64,000 bases of DNA from Actinacidiphila sp. DG2A-62 (GCF_035825295.1 NZ_JAYMGI010000002.1:3849001-3913000); one strand, 5' to 3'. Shown: positions 1 to 8,154, counted from the stretch's first letter. Made by a program: numbers and translations. Notes: generated by a model from the sequence alone, not told the origin.

Positions 1-1518
1 CCCGGCCCCCAGCGCCTTCCCAACGGACGCTCCGGCGCCGGCCACCCCGGTGGCGAACGCGCCGAGAGCTCCGGTGAGCTGCGGCAGGATCTGGACGAGC
101 GGCCCGGCCAGCGACGACAGCAGCGGCCCGAGAACACCGGTGGCGATCTTCAGGGCGTCGCCGACGACCGCGTTGGCCGCGACGCTCAGCTGCGTCAGCA
201 GCGGCAGAACCGGCTGGATCGTCTGCCGCAGCGCGGCGAAGACCTGGACCAGCGCCCCGACCTGGCTGCCGCCCCCGGCCGCCAGCGCGCCGAGCACGTC
301 GCCGACCAGGCCGCCGATCTGGACCAGCAGCCCGCCCAGCTGACGAAAAACCCCCAGGGCCCCCTGCACCCAGGCGACGGCCCGCCCGCCGGCCGCGGCC
401 TCCTGCAGGAACGCGCCCAGCCGGATACCGACGCTGCCGATCGCGTCGCCGACCTGCGTCCCGAACGCCGACGTGATCGCCGCGCCGAGCTGGACGAACC
501 CGGCGACGACCGGCTCAATGCCGATCGCCAGCCCGCGCGTCGCCTCGGCCGTGCCAGCGAGGATCTGCCGGACGGATTCGACCGCGGTGGCGGACTTGAG
601 GAAGAACGCCACCGACGCGCCGGCCGCGCCGAACAGGTTCGCGATCAGCGACAGGCCGCTCTTCAGCGGCCCCGCGAGCGCCTTGGCTACCGCGGTGATC
701 TGCCCGGCCAGCGGCTCGAACAGCGCGCCTTGGACGCTGCTGCGCAGGGAGTCGAAAGCGGGCTTGAGAGCGCGCAGCTCCCGGGCGGCGGCCTGGGCGT
801 TCGGCGAGAGCGACTTGAGCGCCTCGTCGAACTTTTTCTCGTCGTCGCCCAGCGCCGCGCCGAACGCGTCACCGACGCCGGTGAGGGCCAGGCGCAGGGC
901 ACCGAATGCCGCCGCACCGCCCAGGATCGCGGCGGGCAGCGCCGCGGCGATCCCGACCAGCGGAGTCAGCGACGCGGCGAACGAGGCGACCTGGCTCGCC
1001 GCGGACAGCGCGGCGGTCCCGATCGCCGCGAACTTCAAGCCCTTGAGCAGGACCCCGCCGACGCTCCCCGCCAGGGACAGCAGTCCCCGCAGCGACCTGG
1101 TGAACAGGTTGCCGTCGGCGGTGACCGGCACCGACAGTGCCGGCAGGTGGTGCGCCCGCAGCCGCGCATCGAACCCGGTGAGGTCCGGGGAGACCGGGAC
1201 GTTGATGCCGCCCAAGCCCCGTAGGCCGGCCAGCAACTGGGCGTCGAACCGGGCCAGATCCGGCGAGACCGGGACGTTGATGCTGCCCAGGCCGCGCAAC
1301 CCGGCCAGCAGCTCGGCATCGAACCGAGACAGGTCCGGAGAGACCTGGACCTGAACGCGGACGCTGCGCAGCTGCCGCTCGATCGAGCGGCCGATGCCAC
1401 GGATCTGACGGTCGATCGCCGACGCGATCCGGTCGCCGAGCGCGCGGGCCTCGGCGGGAATGCCGGAGTCGTCCAGCTCGATCCGGATCCGCGCCGATCC
1501 GTCGACGTCGTCGGCCAC
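1..1518 (-). CDS. Tail tape measure protein, N-terminal part (runs off left edge)
   Basis: Open frame from a GTG at 1518 to base 1, so at least 506 residues with the C-terminus outside the window. A GGAG Shine-Dalgarno lies about 9 bases upstream. The protein is rich in Ala, Gly and Leu with long amphipathic or hydrophobic stretches, as expected of tape measure proteins, which set tail length and line the tail lumen. It lies directly after the two overlapping tail-chaperone frames, the classic position. Near residues 50-130 there are three tandem units of about 26 residues of the type VSPDL-RFDA-LLAGLRGLG-INVP. The family call rests on position and composition rather than on a catalytic motif. 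Confidence 0.85.
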   Translation of the reverse strand, partial: MADDVDGSARIRIELDDSGIPAEARALGDRIASAIDRQIRGIGRSIERQLRSVRVQVQVSPDLSRFDAELLAGLRGLGSINVPVSPDLARFDAQLLAGLRGLGGINVPVSPDLTGFDARLRAHHLPALSVPVTADGNLFTRSLRGLLSLAGSVGGVLLKGLKFAAIGTAALSAASQVASFAASLTPLVGIAAALPAAILGGAAAFGALRLALTGVGDAFGAALGDDEKKFDEALKSLSPNAQAAARELRALKPAFDSLRSSVQGALFEPLAGQITAVAKALAGPLKSGLSLIANLFGAAGASVAFFLKSATAVESVRQILAGTAEATRGLAIGIEPVVAGFVQLGAAITSAFGTQVGDAIGSVGIRLGAFLQEAAAGGRAVAWVQGALGVFRQLGGLLVQIGGLVGDVLGALAAGGGSQVGALVQVFAALRQTIQPVLPLLTQLSVAANAVVGDALKIATGVLGPLLSSLAGPLVQILPQLTGALGAFATGVAGAGASVGKALGAG

Positions 1519-1547
1519 CGGGCATCTCCACGTGTGACGTGGTGGAT

Positions 1548-1565
1548 GCCCGGCCCAAAACCAGC
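1548..1565 (-). promoter_or_regulatory. Late-gene leader repeat, copy 1
   Basis: Minus-strand core GCTGGTTTTGGGCCGGGC, about 30 bases before the tape measure start. The same core precedes four other structural genes (2296, 5602, 8155, 20815). Upstream is a GC-rich stem-loop with a CATAGC -10-like hexamer. I infer an initial transcribed region or a late-promoter element; no activity can be shown from sequence. Confidence 0.5.
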
Positions 1566-1598
1566 GGCAGCCCGGCTATGCCGGGCGGTATGCCCAGG

Positions 1599-1934
1599 TT
1601 AGCGGCCGCCCTGCCGCATGGCGGCAAGCTCGGCGTCCTCCGCGGCGACCTGGGCCAGCACCGCAGTGGCAGACGAAGGCGCGCCCGCTACCGGGCCCCT
1701 GGCCGGCGGCCGGCGGCCGGGCGGAGGCGCGTACAGCTGGGCGCGAATCCGGGACCGCTCGGTGTCATCCTCGGCCGTCTGGTACATCGACACCTCGGCG
1801 GCGTTGAGGAGCCGCCTCAGCGGCCACGCGCGCGGGTCGATCCCCTGGAGCGCGAGGACGCCGTCCCAGGTGTCCCACCCCGCGGCGATGTGGTCGAGGA
1901 GGCGGGCGACGACGTAGGAGGGCGCGAGCCGTCG
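1599..1934 (-). CDS. Tail assembly chaperone, downstream (T-like) reading frame
   Basis: This frame overlaps the end of the upstream chaperone gene in the -1 register. It encodes about 111 residues including PSYVVARLLDHIAAGWDTWD and DPRAWPLRRLL, typical of the T half of actinophage tail chaperones. The upstream frame becomes low-complexity Ser/Pro/Arg over the same stretch, so this frame is the real one there. It has no convincing start of its own (an ATG at 1793 would give only the last 64 residues) and is probably made as a G-T fusion by frameshifting. The exact slip site is unclear because TAA occurs in this frame at 1935-1937, directly behind the G-run. Confidence 0.6.
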   Translation of the reverse strand, partial: RRLAPSYVVARLLDHIAAGWDTWDGVLALQGIDPRAWPLRRLLNAAEVSMYQTAEDDTERSRIRAQLYAPPPGRRPPARGPVAGAPSSATAVLAQVAAEDAELAAMRQGGR

Positions 1935-2266
1935 TTACCCCCGTAGATCTCCATGGCCCACTCCAGCAACTGCATCACGATCCGGTTCGGCAACTTGACG
2001 TCGGCGAACCGGGCGGCCGACTCCGGCAGCATCAGCGACGCCAGGAAGTCCCGGACGGCACCGATCGCCTCGCGCAGATCCGACGTCTGGAGCAGCGCCA
2101 GATCGTTGCCGCCTCCGAGCTGGAGCCCGGAGTACCGGTCTTTCAACTGCTCGTACGAATCAAGGAACGCGTCGCCGTCGACCTCGGGCTGGAACTCCAG
2201 CACCAGGTCATCGCCGATCTCGGCGACGTGCGGCTCGGTGTGAAGGGAAAAGCGTTTCGTGGCCAT
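1817..2266 (-). CDS. Tail assembly chaperone, upstream (G-like) frame
   Basis: A 149-codon frame starting ATG at 2266 and ending at 1817. The first 110 or so residues are a plausible helical chaperone (LREAIGAVRDFLASLM, RIVMQLLEWAMEIYGG) and the remainder is out-of-frame-like. G and G-T proteins coat the tape measure protein during tail assembly and do not enter the virion. Position between the major tail protein side and the tape measure gene supports this. The run GGGGGT at 1937-1942 is the obvious slip candidate but is followed by TAA in the -1 frame. Preceded by a late leader repeat. Confidence 0.75.
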   Translation of the reverse strand: MATKRFSLHTEPHVAEIGDDLVLEFQPEVDGDAFLDSYEQLKDRYSGLQLGGGNDLALLQTSDLREAIGAVRDFLASLMLPESAARFADVKLPNRIVMQLLEWAMEIYGGNDGSRPPTSSPASSTTSPRGGTPGTASSRSRGSTRARGR

Positions 2267-2295
2267 GGCGCAGCTCCACGCGGTACGTGGTGGAT

Positions 2296-2313
2296 GCCCG
2301 GCCCAAAACCAGC
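2296..2313 (-). promoter_or_regulatory. Late-gene leader repeat, copy 2
   Basis: Exact copy of the 18-base core found before the tape measure gene, followed by the same ATCCACCACGT continuation. It lies about 30 bases upstream of the chaperone start. A TACGCT (TANNNT-type) hexamer lies about 10 bases upstream of the core, compatible with a -10 box. Confidence 0.5.
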
Positions 2314-2402
2314 AGCAAACCGCAGCGTACCGGCACAGACCGTCGCACTTGCCCGGCCCGGACGGTCACCCGCCCCGGGGCCGGCCAGGCCCGCACAGTG
2401 GC

Positions 2403-2777
2403 CTACAGGGCTTCTCGCAGGGCATCGCCCAGGAAGTCGGTCGCCCGGTTCCCCGGGTGCCGCACGTACGCCGCGTACACCGTCCGGCCGCCGACCTCGA
2501 ACCGCAGCACCCGCCGGCGCGGCCGGATGATGTGCGGCCTCGTGCCGTGGATGACGTACTGCGACGCGGGGTGCTCGCTCACGACGTAGGCGACCAGGCC
2601 GCGACCAGTGTCCTCGACGCGGGTGGTGATGTGGTCGGCCATCGTGCCCGGCGCGAGCTGCCGCGCCCGCACCGCGACCCGCTCGGCACGGCGCTGCAGC
2701 AGCCGCGCGCCGATCCCGCCCGGCCGCCTGAGCGCGCGCTCGATCACTGTCGGGTCGATGTCCACACGGACGCTCAC
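2403..2777 (-). CDS. HK97 gp10-like tail completion / connector protein
   Basis: 124 residues from a GTG at 2777 that overlaps the previous stop (GTGA). Motifs QYVIHGTRPHIIRP, LRFEVGGRTVYA and VRHPGNRATDFL match the usual HK97 gp10-type pattern (H-x2-GT-PH, basic strand, HPG). Such proteins sit at the neck or join head and tail. Placement between the connector genes and the tail chaperones agrees. No cysteine enrichment, unlike its neighbours. Confidence 0.7.
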   Translation of the reverse strand: MSVRVDIDPTVIERALRRPGGIGARLLQRRAERVAVRARQLAPGTMADHITTRVEDTGRGLVAYVVSEHPASQYVIHGTRPHIIRPRRRVLRFEVGGRTVYAAYVRHPGNRATDFLGDALREAL

Positions 2778-3355
2778 GGCGACTCCTCGCTCGGACAGGC
2801 GTAGCAGCCCGGAATGGCCACGGTGACGCGCTGCTCGACGCCCACACAGCCGCCGTCCGGCCCCAGGATCTTGGACTGCCCCAAGACGAACCTGCGGCCG
2901 CGCGGCGCCGTGCCCGGAAGGCAGCACGTCAGCGCGTTGGCGACAGTGGCCATGTCGGTGTAGACGACCTTCGCCGACGCGGCGATCTCCTCGCACGACG
3001 GCGGACAGCCCTCGTCGTTCAGCGTCGGCGTGCACCGCAACAGCGTGATGACGAACTCCGCGGCCGTCGTGGGCGGAGGCGTACACCCGCGCAGCCCCAA
3101 CACGGTCTGGTCGACGGCGGGGAAGTTCGTGGACGGGTAGATCCGGGCCACGTTGACCGTGAGCTGGCCGCACTTCCCCAGCCCCTCGCACGCCCCGTCA
3201 CAGTCGTCCCACGCCGCCGTACCGGGCACCACACACGACCGCTCGGGACAGCCCGGCTGACCCTCGACCACCGCGGCCGTGGCCTCCAGCTCGGCGCACA
3301 GGCACGCGAGGACGACTTCGGCCAGGTCGAAGATCGCCGTGGGGTTCATGGCCAT
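2774..3355 (-). CDS. Head-tail connector-like structural protein, cysteine-rich
   Basis: 193 residues from ATG 3355, whose spacing to GAGGA is good; a second ATG at 3349 overlaps the upstream stop as ATGA and is an alternative. The protein contains about 18 cysteines, many in pairs or short C-x3-C spacings, and begins with a helical segment (AIFDLAEVVLACLCAELEA) typical of neck proteins. It is translationally coupled to genes on both sides. Function is inferred from position only. The cysteine content is unusual for a cytoplasmically assembled part and suggests metal binding or late disulfides. Confidence 0.55.
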   Translation of the reverse strand: MAMNPTAIFDLAEVVLACLCAELEATAAVVEGQPGCPERSCVVPGTAAWDDCDGACEGLGKCGQLTVNVARIYPSTNFPAVDQTVLGLRGCTPPPTTAAEFVITLLRCTPTLNDEGCPPSCEEIAASAKVVYTDMATVANALTCCLPGTAPRGRRFVLGQSKILGPDGGCVGVEQRVTVAIPGCYACPSEESP

Positions 3356-4170
3356 TGCTGCATCCTCGGCCGCCGCAGGTCCGGGCTGTAGACCCGCGAC
3401 GCCGACGGCTGGTTGTAGGGATTGACGGTGGCGAGCCACATGTCCACGCCCGGCAGCCCGGTCCGGCCGGCGGCGAACACGATCGTCGGGTCGAACGTCT
3501 CGACGGTGACGCCCTGGCGGTACGCCAACGTGGAGCCCTGGCGGGCGAGCTTGGTGGTGTTCCCCGGCAGCCGGCACTGCTGGCCGGGCAGGCACGCCTT
3601 GACCAGCTCGCACGTCAGCTCCGACACGGCGGCGATGGCGGCCTCGTCCAGATGCAGCCCGATCCGGTACGTCACGCACACGGTGCCCGGCTCGCCGCAC
3701 GGCAACGTCATGTCCTGGCACTCCGGCCAACAGCCGCCGTCGGTGCGCACGAGCAGGTTCGGGACGTCGACCCGGTATGCCTCGGGCGCCAGGGCCTCGC
3801 CGTCGACCAGGACCTCGGTGACGTCGTACACGGGCCCGTCAAGGCGGACCTCGCACAGCTCGGTGCACGAGCACGACGACCGGCACCCGCACGTCGCCGC
3901 GTTCCGCCACACCCCGTCAGGCCCGAGGTAGGGGGTCCACCCGCCGGTCGACGGGCCGAACGTCGCCCACGATCGCATGGTGTCCAGGCACGGACGCCCG
4001 CAAGGTCTCACCGTGACGGGGCAGGACGGGCCCCAGCGGCGCCCGGACAGCCGCCACAGGGTGATGGATGCGACGCGCCGCCACCGTTCGATCAGGGCGT
4101 CGTCTGTGCCTTCCGGCAGGTCACAACAGGCCGGCTCGAACGGCCACGGGTCGCACACGTCCGGGGTCAC
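3346..4170 (-). CDS. Head-to-tail adaptor protein, cysteine-rich
   Basis: 274 residues from GTG 4170, coupled by GTGA to the preceding gene. The N-terminal helix (DALIERWRRVASITLWRLSG) and the later VRLDGPVYDVTEVLVDGE and YRVD strands resemble head-to-tail adaptors of actinophages, which contact the portal. More than 15 cysteines are concentrated in residues 60-110 and 150-175. The next gene begins inside its end. No enzymatic motif seen. Confidence 0.55.
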   Translation of the reverse strand: MTPDVCDPWPFEPACCDLPEGTDDALIERWRRVASITLWRLSGRRWGPSCPVTVRPCGRPCLDTMRSWATFGPSTGGWTPYLGPDGVWRNAATCGCRSSCSCTELCEVRLDGPVYDVTEVLVDGEALAPEAYRVDVPNLLVRTDGGCWPECQDMTLPCGEPGTVCVTYRIGLHLDEAAIAAVSELTCELVKACLPGQQCRLPGNTTKLARQGSTLAYRQGVTVETFDPTIVFAAGRTGLPGVDMWLATVNPYNQPSASRVYSPDLRRPRMQQWP

Positions 4171-4871
4171 CGGCCCCGGTCCTTCTCGTACGGTCCGGGC
4201 ACGGGGAACGCGGCGCGGATGAAACGGCCGACCAGTCCGTGCGCGAAGGTGTCCGGCGACGTGGACAGAAACGGCGCGCTCTGCGGGAATTGCGGCGACC
4301 TGGTGAGGATCTTCGGGTCGGAGATCTCCCGCCCGCCGACCTGATGGAGGTTGCCGTACAGCGTCCGCTTGTGCAGCACCTCCAGGTGCGCCCCGACCTC
4401 CAGGGTCTCCCGCACGCGGGCCTTCGTCATCGGCATCGGCACATGCAGCTCGTAGCTGAGCGGCTGACGGTGCCCCAACTCGCCCAGTAGCTCCCTCGTT
4501 TCGCGCAGCCCCCGCAGGTACGAGCCGTTGGGGCGGTGGGCGTAGTACCGCTCGACGCGGTCCAGCGGCCCGCGGTGCAGCACCGGCATGGACACCAGCG
4601 GCCGCATCAGGAAGAAGTCGTCGTTGAAGTACAGGAACTCCTCCGACACCTCCTCGTGCTCCACGGCCGCGCGCAGATTGGCCGTGGAGCCCTTGTACTT
4701 CGTCGCCTGCGGCTCGACCGGGATGTGGCCGGCGTGGCGCACCCACGGCGGCATGTGCCCGGCGATCCACACCCGGCCGTGCGGCAGGTTGGCCAGAGAG
4801 CGCAGGCTGTAGCGCAACTCCTGGTTGGTGTTGCCCGGCCGGACCGGGTACACGATGTCGGGCGCGGCCAT
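4167..4871 (-). CDS. Stealth-like sugar-phosphate transferase / glycosyltransferase
   Basis: 234 residues starting ATG 4871. Motifs follow the Stealth (capsular polysaccharide phosphotransferase) layout: DIVYPVRPG at residues 5-13, ELRYSLRSL at 18-26, WIAGHMPPWV near 35-44, and EFLYFNDDFFLMRP at 78-91, where the DD pair is the conserved acidic site. Family members transfer hexose-1-phosphate to polysaccharide acceptors. Here the gene lies inside the tail and connector block, coupled to the adaptor gene (GTGA). It may decorate virion proteins or alter host surface glycans. It is shorter than typical Stealth proteins, so a reduced core domain is likely. Fold assigned by eye. Confidence 0.65.
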   Translation of the reverse strand: MAAPDIVYPVRPGNTNQELRYSLRSLANLPHGRVWIAGHMPPWVRHAGHIPVEPQATKYKGSTANLRAAVEHEEVSEEFLYFNDDFFLMRPLVSMPVLHRGPLDRVERYYAHRPNGSYLRGLRETRELLGELGHRQPLSYELHVPMPMTKARVRETLEVGAHLEVLHKRTLYGNLHQVGGREISDPKILTRSPQFPQSAPFLSTSPDTFAHGLVGRFIRAAFPVPGPYEKDRGR

Positions 4872-4874
4872 CGG

Positions 4875-5573
4875 TCAGGACGAGGTGTCGCAGAGCACGG
4901 GCACGTAGTCCGTGCTGGGCTCGGGCGGCTGGATCGACGTCACCAGGATGCGGCGGTGGCAGTCCGCGCCGAGCGGCGACAGCATCGGCCCCGCCGTCCC
5001 GGCCGCGTCCTGCGCGAGTACGTCGTACGGGCCCTCGCCCCACTTGCCGCCCGCCCGCGTTGCCGCGTCCAGCGTCAAGTTCACCGCGCCGTCCGCCAGC
5101 GTCAGGTCACCGATCTGCCCGTTGGTCAGCCACGGCGACAGGATGTAGATCCACGCGCCGTCTCCGGTCGCCTCCTCCGGGCACACGTCCTCGCCCAGCA
5201 CGTCGGCCCACACCTCCAGCGCGAAACCCGCGCGGCACGGGATGGAGCACGAGTCGAAACCGATCGGGGCGCCGTCGAACCCGAACACGACCGGGCTGCC
5301 GGTCATGATCTCGATCATCTCGGGCGACGCCTGGAAGAAGGTGTACGTGACGTCGAAGCCGTTGAAGGTCGGGCAGCCCTTCTTGAAGCCGCAGGTCCGC
5401 CCGTTGGCGGCCTTGAACTGGATGTCGGTGCCGTCGTCGACGTTCGCCTTGTACTCCACCGACGCGAAGCAGTCGGTCACGTAGCTGTTTTCGGGCCCGC
5501 AGACGGGCCGGCCGCACGCGTCCACCCTGGTGATCCGGACGGTCGCCGCGTTGGAGATCAGGGGTCCCGACAT
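4875..5573 (-). CDS. Major tail protein
   Basis: 232 residues from ATG 5573 (MSGPLISNAATVRITRV). The pattern of beta-rich segments, including DIQFKAANGRTCGFK, FDVTYTFFQASPEMIEIMTG and ALEVWADVLG, matches phage major tail tube proteins, which polymerise into the tail tube. It comes before the chaperones and tape measure gene in transcription order, as usual. A late leader repeat lies 29 bases upstream, consistent with high expression. Nine or so cysteines fit the trend in this virion. Confidence 0.75.
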   Translation of the reverse strand: MSGPLISNAATVRITRVDACGRPVCGPENSYVTDCFASVEYKANVDDGTDIQFKAANGRTCGFKKGCPTFNGFDVTYTFFQASPEMIEIMTGSPVVFGFDGAPIGFDSCSIPCRAGFALEVWADVLGEDVCPEEATGDGAWIYILSPWLTNGQIGDLTLADGAVNLTLDAATRAGGKWGEGPYDVLAQDAAGTAGPMLSPLGADCHRRILVTSIQPPEPSTDYVPVLCDTSS

Positions 5574-5601
5574 GGGGGCCTCCACCAGATGAGTGTGAGA
5601 G

Positions 5602-5619
5602 GCCCGGCCCAAAACCAGC
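5602..5619 (-). promoter_or_regulatory. Late-gene leader repeat, copy 3
   Basis: Exact 18-base core, before the major tail protein gene. Immediately upstream lies a stem-loop (5620-5653, 12-base arms with one mismatch) whose loop contains TATGCT, a possible -10 hexamer 12 bases before the core. Terminator and promoter readings are both possible. Confidence 0.5.
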
Positions 5620-5653
5620 GGCGACGCTCCCAGCATAGCCAGGAAGCGTCGCC
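5620..5653 (-). terminator. Stem-loop between small gene and major tail protein
   Basis: Arms GGCGACGCTCCC and GGAAGCGTCGCC with a 10-base loop. On the minus strand it follows the stop of the gene ending at 5669 and precedes GGTTTTGGG. It may attenuate upstream transcription before the major tail protein promoter. Confidence 0.45.
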
Positions 5654-5668
5654 GCGGGCCGTGGACGG

Positions 5669-5851
5669 TTACGCCAGAACTTCCTGGACGTCGGACAGGT
5701 TCCGCACCGGCATCCGCTCGTAGTCCTGCCCGGTCTCGGCGAGCCGGGAGTAGAACTCCTCCTCGGTGATCTCCGTCCAGTCGTCCGGCGGGGGCAGCAC
5801 GCCACCGGACCGCATCAGGGACGTACCAGAGGGCGAGGCGTAGAACTTCAC
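5669..5851 (-). CDS. Small acidic protein of unknown function in the tail block
   Basis: 60 residues from GTG 5851, chosen for the AAGGAG Shine-Dalgarno 6 bases upstream. Sequence features are MKFYASPSG at the N-terminus, a PPPDDWTEITEEEFYSRL segment and an acidic C-terminus. It resembles the small proteins often found beside phage fibre genes, and the gene ending at 8952 has a similar layout (short charged protein with EEITAEEWAE). No function recognised. Confidence 0.6.
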   Translation of the reverse strand: MKFYASPSGTSLMRSGGVLPPPDDWTEITEEEFYSRLAETGQDYERMPVRNLSDVQEVLA

Positions 5852-5861
5852 GGGGCGCTCC

Positions 5862-8123
5862 TTACGGGGTGTTCGTCTGGGTGTCAATCGTGGCGTCCGA
5901 CACCCACGAGTGGATGGCCGTGATCTGCCCCGCTGTGACGCTGACCGCCGGGAACATGATCACCGAGGCGCCGGTGCCGGCCGGGATGCCCCAGCCCGAC
6001 CAGTTCACCGAGCCGTTGCCGCGCTCGCGGTGCGCCGCGCCGACCGCGTTGATGTGCCCCCACAACGGGCGGATCTGGAGCGCGCCGCCGTCGACCTGGA
6101 CGGCCACACCGAGCTGGAAGGCCGCGGCGGCGTTGTGCTCGATGTCCCACGTCCCGGCGTTCGTGATCTCGTAGCCCCAGGTACGGCAGTCGTTCCCCAA
6201 AAAGTTGGGCGGAACGTTGAACTGCTGGTTCGCGCCCGGGTCGATGATCACCCACCCGCCGGTCGGGCCGATCGGCGTGAGGAACCCGCCGGCGAAGTGC
6301 TCGACGTAGATATGGTCCATCGCGCTGTAGTGATCGGGCGGCGTCCACAGCTGCCCCGTGCCCGGGTCGCACTTGAGCGTCGAGTGCGTCGCCGCGTCGC
6401 ACCCCCAGTCGTCGGTCCACGCAGCCTGGCCGGCAGCCGGGTTGACGGTGAACGGGTCCGCCGTCGTGCCCGCTCCGGTCAGGCCGCAGTCCACGGCCAC
6501 GGGCGGCACGAACAGGCGGTTGTCGGTGCCCATGGTCAGCCGGTTACCGGCCTCGGACGACGGGGCCACCAGGAGGCCGGTGGGGCCTGCTTCCAGTCCG
6601 TTCGGCTCCGGCGCCACGATGGCGTCCGCCTTCACGATGTACGGATCGGCGGCCGTGCCGGTGCCGGTGACCGTGGTGTCCACGGTGGTCGTGTCGCCGG
6701 CCTGGACGACGGTCGGGGCTGCCGCGCCCGGCGTCGGGGTGAACAGGCCGCCGTCGGAGCCGATGACCGTGGTGTTGCCCGGGTCGGCGGACAGCTCGAC
6801 GCCGAACGTGCCCGTCGCGGGGTCGTAGGTGGCCGGGCCGGTCGCCGAGAAGCAGCCGCGTACGTCGTCGCACTCCAGCGACAGCCCGCCCGGCCCCGAC
6901 CCGAGGAGGTTCGTCCCACCACCCGGGGGCGCCGGGTCGAGCTTGACCGCGGCGGTCACGTCGTACGGGTCGGCCGCGGTGCCAGTGCCCGACAGCGTCA
7001 GGTCGACCGTCGAGGAGTCCGTCACCTCCAGGGCGGTCGCGGCTCCGCCGGAGGCCGGCGGCGCGAACAGCCCGCCGTCGGTGCCGAAGGCCACGGAGTT
7101 GCCCGCGTCGGCGGACAGCCGGGCCGTGATAACCCCGGTTGCCGGGTCGTACCCTGCTCCGTCCCCGGCGGAGAAGCAGCCGCGTACGTCGTCGCACTCC
7201 AGCGACAGCCCGCCCGGCCCCGCTCCGAGGAGGTTCGTCCCGCCGCCTGGGGGCGCCGGGTCGAGGATGACGGCCGCGCCGACCTCGTACGGGTCGGCCG
7301 CGGTGCCGGTACCGGACACCGTCACGTCGACGGTCGGCGAGTCCTGGGCCTGGACGACGGTCGGGGCCGCCGCGCCGGGGGGCGGCGTGAACAGGCCGCC
7401 GTCCGAGCCGATGACCGTGGTGTTGCCCGGGTCGGCGGACAGCTCGACGCCGAACGTGCCGGTGGCCGGGTCGTAGGTGGCCGGGCCGGTCGCGGAGAAG
7501 CAGCCGCGTACGTCGTCGCACTCCAGCGACAGCCCGCCCGGCCCCGCTCCGAGGAGGTTCGTCCCGCCGCCTGGGGGCGCCGGGTCGAGGATGACGGCCG
7601 CGCTCACCTCGTACGGGTCGGCCGCGGTGCCGGTACCGGACACGGTCACGTCGACCGTGGTGGAGTCCTGCGGCTCCACGATCGTCGCCGCCGCGGCCGG
7701 AGCGAACAGCCCGCCGTCGGTACCGAAGGTGACGACGTTCCCGGCGTCGGTCGACGGCCGCGCGTCGATCTCGCCGGTTGCCGGGTCGTAGGCGATGCCG
7801 TCCCCGCCGGTCAGGCAGCCGCGCACGTCCGCGCACTCGACGTAAACGCCGTTCGGTCCGGCGTGCGCCAGATTCGAGCCGCCGCCGGGCGGGGCCGGAT
7901 CGAGGATGACGTCCGAGCTGATCACGTAGGGGTCGGCGGCGGTCCCGGTACCGGCAACGGTGGTGTCCACCGTCGTGGTGTCGGCGGCCTGGACCGGGGT
8001 GGGCGTGCCCGCGTCGGCACTGATGACGTACGGCGTCGTGGGCGATCCGTTGCCGTCGACCGTCACCCCCGGTCCGGCGGTGACAGAGCAGTTGCAGCGC
8101 GGGGCGCCGCAGCATGAGGCCAT
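5862..8123 (-). CDS. Repeat-built tail fibre or spike protein
   Basis: 753 residues from ATG 8123 (MASCCGAPRCN). Residues 20-560 are tandem units of about 108 residues, each with TVDVTVSGTGTAADPYEV, ILDPAPPGGGTNLLGAGP, LECDDVRGCFS and SADPGNTTVIGSDGGLF-type motifs. This looks like a fibrous beta-structured shaft. The last 190 residues are unique (WTDDWGCDAATHSTLKCDP, GGWVIIDPGANQQFNVP) and probably form the tip that binds receptor or polymer. The start motif CCGAPRCNC resembles the start of the 9197 gene product. Preceded by a late leader repeat. The receptor-binding role is inferred. Confidence 0.65.
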   Translation of the reverse strand: MASCCGAPRCNCSVTAGPGVTVDGNGSPTTPYVISADAGTPTPVQAADTTTVDTTVAGTGTAADPYVISSDVILDPAPPGGGSNLAHAGPNGVYVECADVRGCLTGGDGIAYDPATGEIDARPSTDAGNVVTFGTDGGLFAPAAAATIVEPQDSTTVDVTVSGTGTAADPYEVSAAVILDPAPPGGGTNLLGAGPGGLSLECDDVRGCFSATGPATYDPATGTFGVELSADPGNTTVIGSDGGLFTPPPGAAAPTVVQAQDSPTVDVTVSGTGTAADPYEVGAAVILDPAPPGGGTNLLGAGPGGLSLECDDVRGCFSAGDGAGYDPATGVITARLSADAGNSVAFGTDGGLFAPPASGGAATALEVTDSSTVDLTLSGTGTAADPYDVTAAVKLDPAPPGGGTNLLGSGPGGLSLECDDVRGCFSATGPATYDPATGTFGVELSADPGNTTVIGSDGGLFTPTPGAAAPTVVQAGDTTTVDTTVTGTGTAADPYIVKADAIVAPEPNGLEAGPTGLLVAPSSEAGNRLTMGTDNRLFVPPVAVDCGLTGAGTTADPFTVNPAAGQAAWTDDWGCDAATHSTLKCDPGTGQLWTPPDHYSAMDHIYVEHFAGGFLTPIGPTGGWVIIDPGANQQFNVPPNFLGNDCRTWGYEITNAGTWDIEHNAAAAFQLGVAVQVDGGALQIRPLWGHINAVGAAHRERGNGSVNWSGWGIPAGTGASVIMFPAVSVTAGQITAIHSWVSDATIDTQTNTP
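6548..7900. repeat. Tandem DNA repeats of about 324 bp inside the fibre gene
   Basis: The block beginning at the AGCAGCCGCGTACGTCG segment recurs near 6850, 7173 and 7498 with 323-325 base spacing and long near-identical stretches. A diverged fourth copy lies near 7807. The period equals 108 codons, so recombination between copies would add or remove whole shaft units without shifting frame. Confidence 0.75.
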
Positions 8124-8154
8124 GGGGAGGCTCCTCGATCGTGAAGGGAGGAGC

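Noticed and set aside
5910..8117. Plus-strand frame of 735 codons opposite the fibre gene
   Set aside because: Its repeats are only the complement of the fibre repeats, and composition is Arg/Val/Gly-rich without a ribosome site.
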